Part shown: positions 53,304-61,795 of the stretch, piece by piece
Position numbering within the stretch: position 1 is the stretch's first letter
Layout: the number at the start of each line of letters is the position of its first letter
NCBI GenBank assembly: GCA_028583605.1
Contig: CM053328.1
Span: 31,789,578 to 31,853,577, forward strand
DNA length: 64,000 nucleotides
Source: Dastarcus helophoroides
Lineage: Eukaryota; Arthropoda; Insecta; Coleoptera; Bothrideridae
Direction of reading: 5' to 3'
Made by a program: the position numbers and the translations under genes
Notes under the pieces: model-generated
Databases searched by the model: none
What the model was told of the DNA's origin: nothing
Seen by the model: only the letters and a program-made list of their open reading frames with translations

Positions 53304-56300
53304 CTGAAAAATAGGAAATGATTTATGTAGTTTTTATTTTTATATTAGGATCATTCGAGGTGAAAGGTCGTTAGATAAACACGCCAACAACCAGTTTTTC
53401 ACAACATTAATTAATGATAATAATTTTTTTCTTAAATTTTGACCCAAACACTTATAATCCTAAATTATTGTTATTTTTATTAATATATTTGTTATTTTAT
53501 GGCTTCTTGTTCTTAAAATTGTGACTCTTAGACTTATATTTTTTATGTATTTACTTTTTTCCTTAAAATTAGGCCCCAGAATTATATTTTGATTGAAGAA
53601 TTATAATGTATTGTTGCAAATTTTGCTTTCATTATCGATATTGTTCCTAATCAAAATCGTTTCTGCGCAAACGTAAGCCAAATACAAATGAATACGTAAT
53701 TTTGGTGGAACGGACTGGTTCTTGATTATCTTCAAAAATTGAATAGTATATCTCTCTGAAGATGATAGCTTGGCTATCGAAACGCGTTAGAACAACTTTT
53801 GCTGTGTTTTCTAATCTTTCTTGGTTCAAGGGACAAGATTTGTATTTCAATTTTTAAATGAATGCGGTTAACGTAAAACATTGTCATCAAAATGTTACCT
53901 CTGATGATTCGATAGTGGATTCCAAGATGCAACTGATGTTTCCGTCAGCGGGCTAAAGTACAAAGTATCATCCAGTTTATTTACTGCTAAACCAAGCCCT
54001 TGCGATGCCTTTTTACCCACTAAAGTGATAGGAAGCTCTTCGTTTTCAGCTGGTGGCCCTTTCCGAAGAGTCTCTGTTGGAATACTGAAGATCCTATCTG
54101 TAGCCAACGGCTGATAATAAAACAGCCCCATTTTAGGAGAATGCGTGATTCCAACAATACCATCCATAAGAGTAAAGCGTTCACCATTTATAGTATAATC
54201 GGAGAAATTTGGATCAGGAAACATAGTTGGATGAATATGCCTCCAAGCAGCATCTCTCCTGCCATCATAGGTAACTATTCCTGTTAATATTACTGATTTA
54301 TTTGAGTGTTATTTTGTGGGTATTTAACTTACCAGGCGATGCTGTATCTGACATATATACAAAAGCGGAATCACAGGTTCCTTGAACACTCTCGTCTATG
54401 ACCAAATTTGTTAAAAGCGAATTAGGCCTCAGAACTTCTCTGGGGAAGACTACGGTTCGCACAATTTGATCGGTTGTGAGGTCAAACACCACCAATTTGG
54501 GAGAACATATTGGTTTAAATTCTTCCAATGAGTTCATGATACCGGAATCCAAAACCTAAAATAAAAAATAACAGAAATTGCATTGCACACATTATCGCTA
54601 TTCGAACTATTTCCTTAAAAAACAATATACAGCATATGGCACATATATTCCTTCGATCAAAATACAAAGCTCAAGTCAGGCCAATCACTAGAATACTGTT
54701 CTTATGTTTGGAGTTCACCCCCAAAGCACACTTTAGCTCTTTTGGATTCAATTTAAAGCAGCCATTCGCCTAACTGATGACAATAGTTTAACCGATTCTC
54801 TCGAAACACTAGAGCACAGGTGGATGATTAGTGACAAGTACTATCATGGAAGATGCTGGCAGTAACGATTGATTCCCCCAAGGGCAAGATTTTTGAGGCA
54901 TACAAGACAGTCGGATACAGCAAATTCTTGTGAGGTCCAGCTTGACACAGTGAGGACTTCTGTCTACAGAGATTCTTTTATTTATGGAACTTCCATGCTA
55001 TGGAACTCGTTACCGAAAGGAATTTTCCCCAAAAATTACAACCTATCCTTATTCAAGAAGTTCAACGTGTAGCACGTTTGATTATTCCATTGTAGGACAT
55101 TTAGGTAACGTTATTTATTAAATTTATGTAATGTACCTAACCGCAATTAACGCAAAATACGCTTGCATTTAAGTGATTAATTTATAATTGCAAGATTGAA
55201 AGTGACCTTTGTACCCTTGGTTACATGTACATGTGGCTCACAAAACATGTTTAACTTCTTAACACTGGTGTTTGAAAATGGATTCACTCAATTTTTTAAT
55301 TTAATCCACTCGCAAAGGGCAACCTCATTATGCCTTCAAAGCACTGCGAGTAGGATACGGAAACAAGGCTAGATGGCAATGAATCGCCTTCTTAAACAAG
55401 TAATTTTTGGGGAAAATTTCTTTTTGGTAACGAGTTCCATAGCTTGAAAGTTCTATAAAAAAAAGAGTCTCCTTAGACAGAAGTGCTCACTGTATCAAGC
55501 TGAACCGCTCAGGAATTTGCTGTTTCCGATCGTCCTGTATGCCTCAAGAGTCTTGGCCTTGGGAATATCAATCTTATTAGTTCCTGCTAGCATCTTCCAT
55601 GATAGTACTTGTAATTGATTTTTCGTTCGCCTTTTGCAATGTTCCAAAGAAAAAAGCATTTTCTGGAGATGTGTTGTAGGTTCTTATTTCAGAAATTATG
55701 ATCATTATTGAACAACTTATGTGCATGCACCAACTTAGAAACACACCCAACATGAGTCGGGCAATCTTGGTAAATATATAAAAAATAAAATAAAAATATG
55801 GCAAAATGTATAAAAATACCTTTTGCAATCAATTCAGTTGGATTCAATTTCTGGAAATAAACTTCAAAGATTTTGTCTGTCTTCGACTGTTCTGTATGCA
55901 TCAAGAATCTTGCTTTTGGGGGAATCAGTCTTATTAGTTCCTGGGAGCATCTTCCATGATCGTACTTGTAATTAATTTTTTGTTTGTCTTTTGCAATGTT
56001 CCAAAAAAAAACTCTTTCTGGAGATGTGTTGTAGGTTCTTATTTCACAAATTATGATCATTATTATCAACTTATGTGCATACACCAACTTAGAAACACAC
56101 CCAACATGAGTCGCGCAGTCTTGGTAAATATATAAAAAATAAAATAAAAATATGGCAAAATGCATAAAAATACCTTTTGCAATCCATTGAGTTGGATTTA
56201 TTCAAACAAATTTTGGTAAATTATCTTTTGGAACTTTCCCACGAAGCTCAATTTCTGGAAATACACTCCAAAGATTTTGCAAACCTTTGTTTCAAATATT

Positions 56301-59300
56301 GATAAACATTATGAGCAGCCAGGAAGTTCACAGGCTAAATGGAAGTGTACAAACTGTAAACTTATTTGCATCTTTGTTAGAAACTTTGGAATCTTCTTTT
56401 TCTTCATCTTCTTCCTCTTCTTTTTTGTCATTCTCTGAGGTAGGTCTCTCTAACAACCTGTTCTGGTCTTCAAGCCTTTGGTTCTTCTGATGTCCAGCAT
56501 TCTTTTCATCGGTCTTCCTTGTGTTCTTTTTCCTGTTGGTTTCAATATCTTCGCTTGTTTGACTATTCTATTGTCATCCATTCCTTCGATGTGCTGGTTT
56601 CAGTATTTTCTTTTGTCTTTTGTGTATATATGTCCTGTATGTCACCCTAATCTTTGTATCTCTTCATTTCTACATATTTCCCTCAGTGTCTTCCCATGTA
56701 TCATTCCTAATGTTTTCATTTTCGTGGCTCTTTTAAAATCAATTTGGAAAATCACACCAATGCAATTTTGATTGATCCAAATTTCATGGACAAACACATC
56801 AATTTGGAAATAAGAATGCTAATGTTACACTGGAGCTTTTAACCATTATTCAAAATATGCTTATTTACTTCTTAGCAAAACAGTTTATCAAAAAAATTGT
56901 CTTAAATGAATGCAAATGAGGTACCAGTTAATTAATATTCATCACCATGCTTGACCAGGTTATTTATTGATATCTTGGCATAATATGTTATTAAGATGCG
57001 AGATTATTTTCTTTATAATATTCTTTATACGTAGATTTATATACACTTACATAAATATTTAATTTTATAAATATTTGAATTAAAACAAATACTATATGCA
57101 TGGCCGAAGTTAGGTTGTCCAGCCTAGGGAGTGCTGATTTACGACCATTATTTTTTAATTTCTTATCTATTTTTTAATGCAGGATCATCTGACTCCTTGT
57201 TTCCTTTCTATAGCCTTTTTTATTTATAAATAAGTTTTTTTCTGAAAATGTACAAATTTTTTGTCAAAATTTCTTAACTTTACTAAAACTCCTAATCACT
57301 GAAGTTTTTTAAACTTTGATTCTCCAGACATATTGATTTTATTTCATATTTCGTGTAAATAGGAATTTTATTTGATATTTCGATTTTACGGTCAATATTT
57401 TTTCTATAAATTTAAGTTTTTACCCATAAATTCAACTTTCGTGTGATTTATTTTCAAAATTTTAAGGTGAGGTCTACAATTTTCTCTATTTTTCTGACAA
57501 ATTTGAGTTTAAACTCAAAATATCAGCTTTTTCTAGGATTCTATTGAACATTTTAATTTTTTTGAAACGAGTTTCGACTTTATTTCTACATTTGGACTTT
57601 ATGAAATTTCTGGACTTTTAATTGATATTTTAAAAGTTGGGTTTTTTGAAATATTTTGATATTTTTCAATATTGTGAATTTCTTCTAATTTACAACTTTT
57701 TTCGACTTCTGAAAATTTTGTTTTTTTGGAAATTTAAATACTTTGACTTTTTTTTTAATTACGATCTTTTTTGAATGTTTTGTCTTTTTTAAAGGTTAAC
57801 ATATTTGAGACAAAAAATTAATCGTAAAACAGCCTATATTTTGAAAAAATCGAAAATAAGTAGAAATCTTTAAAAAATGAGAAAAAAAAGATTAGAAATT
57901 TTGAAAAGGTTGAAATTTTTACAAAAGTGATAATTAATATTTTCAAAAGTCGTAGTTTTTAATAAAAGTCAAAACTTTAAAAGGCAATAATTGCGGAAGT
58001 TAAAAGTTTCAAAAAAACGGAATTTTGTAAAAAAAATCAAAACCTACTAAGGTGAAAAATTTAAGAAAAGCAAAATATTTTTGTTTAAATTTTGAATAAT
58101 CCCAATTTTTAGAAAAGTTAATATTTTTGGAAACGTGATAATATTTTTGAAATTTTAACTATTTAAAAGAGTATAATTTTTCAAAAAAGTGGAAGTTTTT
58201 TCAAAAGGTCAAAAAGTTGAAAGAATCGAATATTTTCAAAAAGTTAACGTTTTCTAATACGTTTAAAGTCCGTTTGTCCGTCTTAAAACATCACTTATTT
58301 TCTGTTTGGACAATACAAAATCGCAATACAATGACATACATTTGAGTTTTAAGGCGACAAAATGGACATCGTGTGATTTCAAAAATTTTCTAAATTTCGA
58401 GTACTAAATCGGACATACAACTATTCAAGTTTAAGCAAAATGTCTTATTGTGGTCCATGTGGTCCTCCATACTCTGATTATCAAAGAAATCTGTTTTCTC
58501 TATCTTGAAAGTTTCAAAAAAGCAGAATATTTATCAAAAAGTCGAAATTTACAAAATAAAATTTTCGAGTAAAAGTCAAATTTTTGAAAAAGTCAAATAT
58601 TTCAAAAAGTATCAAAATTTTGTAAGAATGGAAATTTTGAAATAGCTTAAGTTCTTAGGTTATAAGTTATAATACCGAGAAAAAGTCTAGGTTTTCAAAA
58701 AAATGCTAAGTTTGAAATATAAACGAAAATTGTAAATCTCAGGATTTTTAAAATAAGTCAATATCTTCAGAAAAAGTAGAAAATCATAAAAAAATCAAAG
58801 TTTTCGATAAATATTGAATTCTTCAAAAAAATTAGGAATTTTCAAAAAGAAGCGAATGTTTTAAAAAGTTGGAATTATCAGAAAAAGTTGAAATATTTAA
58901 AATGGTTAAAGTATTGAAAAAAATTTGTGTGAGGAATAGTCAAAATTTTAGAAAAAGTCAAATATTTCAAATAATATCAAAAATTGTGGAAAAATGGAAA
59001 TTCTGATTTTCTGATTCTGAAATTCTTAAGTTATAAGTTACAACACCGAGAAAGAGTCTAAGTTTTCAAAAAAATGGTAAGTTTGAAATATAAATAAAGA
59101 TTGTAAATGTCAGGATTCTCAAAATAATTCGATGTCTTTAAAAAAAGTAGAAAATCAGAAAATAATCAAAATTTTCGAAAAATATCGAATTCTGCAAAAA
59201 AGTAGGAATTTTCAAAAAGAGAAGAATGTTTTAAAAACTGGACTTTTCAAAAAAAGTTGAAATATTTAAAATGGGTAAAATTTTCAAAAAAAAATTATGT

Positions 59301-60592
59301 GAGGAAAAGTCAAAATTTTGAAAAAGTCAAATATTTCAAAAAGTATTAAAAACTTGGGAAAATGGAATTTCTGATTTTCTGATTCTGAAATTCTTAGGTT
59401 ATGAGTTACAACACCGAGACAAATTCTAGGTTTTCAAAAAAACTGTAAGTTTGAAATATAAATTAAAATTGTGAATGTCAGGATTTTCAAAAAAAGTCGC
59501 TGCCATAAAAAAAAAGTAGAAAATCAGAAAAAATCATAATTTACGAAAAATATCGAATTTTTCAAAAAAGTGCGAATTTTCAAAAAGGGTCAATAGTTTT
59601 AAAAAGTTCGTTTGAAAAAAAAATTGTGTGAGGAAAAGTCAAAATTTTGAAAAAACTCAAAAAAAAGGAAAGCCTAAATTATCAAGTCTATTTAAAAAAA
59701 AAACAAAATTTAAAAAATATTAAAATTTTGAGAGAAAAAGTTGAAATTAATAAAGAATCTATTTGTAGAGTTGAAATTTTCAAAAAATATTGTATTTCTC
59801 CAAAAGAGCCATAATTTGCAATGGACAAAATTCACAATGTCCAAGAAAAGTTGAAGTCTCGAGAAAAGATGGACAAAAAATTGAGATTGAAAAAAAGTTG
59901 GAATTTTTAAAAAACCATAATTGTTGTTAATATTCGAAATTTTCAAAAGAGTCAAAATTTTCATAATCTCCCACTTCTTTCCTCAAATCGTCAAGGTAAT
60001 AATTAGAAATTTGCATACAAAGATGCATCTGATATTAGTCGAATTTCTACCTCAAGCGATGCTAGTCGCTTATATTTTCAGAACATTTATTAATATTTGA
60101 AGGGTTTTGGACATTATCTATTGTCAAAATCAGTAATATAATTTGCTCTTACCCATAATCTGTTACAAGAATCCATCCGAATTCTATACACCGGAAATGA
60201 GACCATTACAACTTGGTGTTGAATTTGCTTTACCCGCCTCATGGAAAGACCAGTCTGGATAGGCCTGTAGGACCTGGACTTGATCCTAAGGCAACATCCC
60301 GAGGTATCGTAGCTAAAGTAGCGGGAACTCCCGTTCTAAGTCTGGGCATTGCCAAAAACAACCTTTCATGCGTTATCCTCCAATCCTGTGAACACTGTAT
60401 TTTCTGGTCTAAAATTACAAGAGGTGAGTGGAGTTACAGAGTTACAAACTAATAACTTAACCTAAAGTCCCTTTCCTGACCGTTATCGAAGGGGAAATTA
60501 TATTCTAAAAGATTCCATTGGTTAACAACGTCTAGTTCCAATCCGATAGTTTGCTTCAGGAAAATACCAAGTAGAACGATTGGTCGCCACAT
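53162..60592 (-). CDS. Yellow/major royal jelly family gene, five coding exons, three frame-breaking Gs in exon 2
   Basis: A secreted Yellow-family protein; known members act in cuticle pigmentation and related processes. Exons on the minus strand are 60592-60462, 60408-60153, 54555-54333, 54280-53899 and 53303-53162. The introns are 53, 5597, 52 and 595 nt, all GT-AG with matching phases. The N-terminus MWRPIVLLGIFLKQTIGLEL is a signal peptide, followed by VVNQWNLLEYNFPFDNG. Family blocks: RLFLAMPRLRTGVPATLATI, CNRLW/VLDSG across the exon 2-3 junction, VYMSDTASPG, THSPKMGLFYYQPL, DTLYFSPLTETSVASWNP and RWADIDGNVWLLSTRFQKFF. Without the three extra G the chain would be 376 residues, slightly short for the family. 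An acceptor-like TTTGTTTCAG ends at 60601, 8 nt upstream of the ATG, so a noncoding first exon is likely. The paralogue is undetermined. Confidence 0.9.
53686..53866 (+). mobile_element. Family B element with ~11-bp target duplication, in intron 4 of the Yellow-like gene
   Basis: AAATGAATACG (53686-53696) and AAATGAATGCG (53856-53866) bound a 159-bp insert with one mismatch between them. The insert has only the outer 45 bp of the minus arm (TTTGGTGGAACGGACTGG), then a complete plus arm ending CAATTTTT. The hammerhead-like core at 53752-53792 is intact. Confidence 0.8.
53752..53792 (+). ncRNA. Hammerhead-ribozyme-like motif, intact core
   Basis: CTCT, CTGAAGA, T, GATAGC-TTG-GCTATC, GAAA, palindromic ACGCGT, T, AGAA. 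Stem I has three of four pairs. Stem II has T-A where the 40-kb copies have C-G, a compensated change. It lies antisense to the Yellow-like pre-mRNA, so the fold would occur in the opposite transcript. Confidence 0.5.
53899..54280 (-). CDS. Yellow-like gene, coding exon 4
   Basis: 382 nt, intact, after a 52-nt intron. It encodes GIVTYDGRRDAAWRHIHPTM, FPDPNFSDYTINGERFTLMD and GIVGITHSPKMGLFYYQPLA. The last block is DDTLYFSPLTETSVASWNPL. These are the central Yellow-family beta-propeller blocks. Donor GTAACA. Confidence 0.92.
54333..54555 (-). CDS. Yellow-like gene, coding exon 3
   Basis: 223 nt, intact. It encodes VLDSGIMNSLEEFKPICSPK, LVVFDLTTDQIVRTVVFP and SAFVYMSDTASPG. It begins exactly after the TGG of exon 2, so CNRLWVLDSG is formed across the junction. 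Donor GTAAGT; phase 1 end. Confidence 0.92.
54659..55062 (+). mobile_element. CR1/Jockey-group LINE fragment (copy 5), in intron 2
   Basis: C-terminal blocks in broken frames: KAQVRP, a SLTDSLETLEHRWM stretch, FLRHTRQSDTANSCEVQLDT and FPKNYNLSLFKK. It stops short of HPTRSALKA, so both ends are truncated. Opposite in direction to the host gene. Confidence 0.85.
55287..55610 (-). mobile_element. CR1/Jockey-group LINE fragment (copy 6), in intron 2
   Basis: On the minus strand it runs from the YYHGRC block (about 55605) to the terminal AAAGCACTGCGAGTAGG-type end (ALKA) and the GCGAGTGGATTAAA 3' end at about 55290. The 5' part is involved in the neighbouring tandem duplication. Confidence 0.82.
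55529..56285 (+). repeat. Two-copy tandem duplication, ~357-bp unit including LINE sequence
   Basis: Each unit has about 65 bp of LINE (TCAAGAATCTTGCTTTTGGG type) followed by non-LINE DNA (TGTTGTAGGTTCTTATTTCA, ACACACCCAACATGAGTC). TTCCTG starts at 55581 and 55938, a spacing of 357. Copy 2 has about 50 extra bp near 56200-56250. Because LINE and flank were duplicated together, the duplication is younger than the LINE insertion. Confidence 0.85.
56385..56725 (-). mobile_element. RTE-like LINE C-terminal fragment, in intron 2
   Basis: The minus strand reads MKTLGMIHGKTLREICRNEE, GMDDNRIVKQAKI and RTQGRPMKRMLDI in broken frames. This is the C-terminal GRP region of RTE-like proteins. A degenerate GAAGAA tail follows at about 56430-56390. 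It is close in type to the element at 21667. Confidence 0.7.
57240..59990 (+). repeat. Satellite-like block in intron 2, changing from T-rich to A-rich
   Basis: The left part (57240-57790) is T-rich on the plus strand (TTTCGACTTTATT type). From about 57800 to 59990 it is A-rich (AAAAGTCGAAATTT type). The switch point lies near 57800. Around 58260-58500 there is a stretch of ordinary sequence. The block contains the tandem array at 58570-59640. Confidence 0.8.
58570..59640 (+). repeat. Three tandem units of ~365-369 bp
   Basis: GTCAAATATTTCAAA recurs at 58592, 58957 and 59326. AGTTACAACACCGAGA-like text recurs at about 58665, 59035 and 59405, followed each time by AAGTTTGAAATATAAA. The unit differs in sequence from the 33-35 kb array, although its length is similar. 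Confidence 0.85.
60153..60408 (-). pseudogene. Yellow-like gene, exon 2 with three single-G insertions
   Basis: 256 nt between TTTTAG and GTAAGA. Conserved blocks lie in three successive frames: PENTVFTGLE, then ITHERLFLAMPRLRTGVPAT to ALGSSP, then VLQAYPDWSFHEAGKANSTP, then VYRIRMDSCNRLW. Each change of frame is one extra G at a GG pair: near 60376 (GAGG), 60268 (CAGG) and 60188 (CCGG). The first gives TGA within a few codons. After the third the original frame returns. Either exon 2 is mutated or the assembly is wrong at these points. Confidence 0.85.
60462..60592 (-). CDS. Yellow-like gene, coding exon 1
   Basis: 131 nt: start ATG at 60592-60590, the signal peptide and VVNQWNLLEYNFPFDNGQER. 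It ends in phase 2 at a donor GTTAAG. The Met is chosen because a hydrophobic leader and the conserved VVNQW block follow directly. An acceptor-like AG lies just upstream at 60602-60601. Confidence 0.9.
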
Positions 60593-60832
60593 TTTGTTCT
60601 CTGAAACAAAGTGTTATCTTAAATAAAATTTGCATTGAAGATATGTTTTCTCTTCAAAGGTTTTTGAGAGCAAGTTACTAATTTTACCAACATTTTTTTT
60701 AGGATACACTAAATATTCCTCCTGTTTAAAATCATCATAAATAGAAACATTTTTGCGCGTTATCGGTTCGAAAATTAAAATTTCGTGAATTGTAACCACT
60801 TTATTTTAAAGTTATTTCGGAACACTACAATT

Positions 60833-61053
60833 ATAATTCACTTGAAATACAAATCTTATCCCCAGCAACCAAGAAATATTAAAAAACGCAACAGAGGCTG
60901 CTCTCTCTGAAGATGATAGCTTGACTGTCAGCTTCAGAGAGAGAGCCACCTCTGTTGTGTTTTTTATTCTTTCTTGGTTTCAAGGGACAAGATTTATATT
61001 TCAGTTTTTGAAGATAACCAAGGACCAGTCCGTTCCACCAAAATAATTCACTT
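60833..61053 (-). mobile_element. Family B element with 11-bp target duplication, inside the LTR
   Basis: ATAATTCACTT occurs at 60833-60843 and 61043-61053, bounding a 199-bp insert. The related LTR at 20 kb reads TTATAATTCACTTAACTATC without a break, giving the empty site. The element is in minus orientation: TTTTGGTGGAACGG begins at 61042 and it ends at GTATTTC (60844). The arms meet at CTGACAGTCAAGCTATC-type sequence, and both ribozyme-like cores have lost the GAAACGCG part. Confidence 0.92.
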
Positions 61054-61104
61054 AACTATCAGCCTGTCTGGCTAATTAAATAACCAACTGACTAACTAAC
61101 TCAC

Positions 61105-61606
61105 CAACTGACTGACTAACTGACTGACTAACTGACTGACTAACTGACTGACTAACTGACTGACTAACTGACTGACTAACTGACTGACTAACTGACTGAC
61201 TAACTGACTGACTAACTGACTGACTAACTGACTGACTAACTGACTGACTAACTGACTGACTAACTGACTGACTAACTGACTGACTAACTGACTGACTAAC
61301 TGACTGACTAACTGACTGACTAACTGACTGACTAACTGACTGACTAACTGACTGACTAACTGACTGACTAACTGACTGACTAACTGACTGACTAACTGAC
61401 TGACTAACTGACTGACTAACTGACTGACTAACTGACTGACTAACTGACTGACTAACTGACTGACTAACTGACTGACTAACTGACTGACTAACTGACTGAC
61501 TAACTGACTGACTAACTGACTGACTAACTGACTGACTAACTGACTGACTAACTGACTGACTAACTGACTGACTAACTGACTGACTAACTGACTGACTAAC
61601 TGACTG
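61105..61606 (+). repeat. Minisatellite, ~42 copies of CTGACTGACTAA
   Basis: A 12-bp unit is repeated without visible variation for about 500 bp. It lies inside the LTR, downstream of its TATA box in the LTR's own direction. The 20-kb LTR has only a few degenerate units here. The QSVS-repeat open frame on the minus strand (61681-61076) is a by-product of a 12-bp unit. Confidence 0.95.
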
Positions 61607-61795
61607 TCTGAAAGAAAGGCGAACTTCGTATTTATACCCTTTAGATTTTCTAGAACGAATCCGTACAGATAAGATTATCACTTGCGCTTATATTCTGTGT
61701 AATGCATTCTCGCGAACGCTTCCCTATTATCAAATCTTTCTAGAGAGTTCCTTACACAATCACTAATTCAAATGTTATAACTACATTTTGTTACA

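Larger units (their letters stand above)
60750..61795 (-). mobile_element. LTR with nested family B insertion and expanded minisatellite
   Basis: This is homologous to the solo LTR at 20682-21035. It has TTCGAAAATTAAAATTTCG and GTGAATTGTAACCACTTTAT at one end, and ACTACATTTTGTTACA at the other. On the minus strand TATAAATA is at 61636-61629 and AATAAA near 60806-60800. The copy is 1046 bp instead of 354 because of a 199-bp family B insert and about 500 bp of 12-bp repeats. No clear target duplication was found. It lies just upstream of the Yellow-like gene in the same direction. Confidence 0.75.

Noticed and set aside
61076..61681. 201-codon open frame made of QSVS repeats
   Set aside because: It is produced by a pure 12-bp minisatellite inside an LTR. 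No unique sequence beyond short ends and no independent coding evidence.
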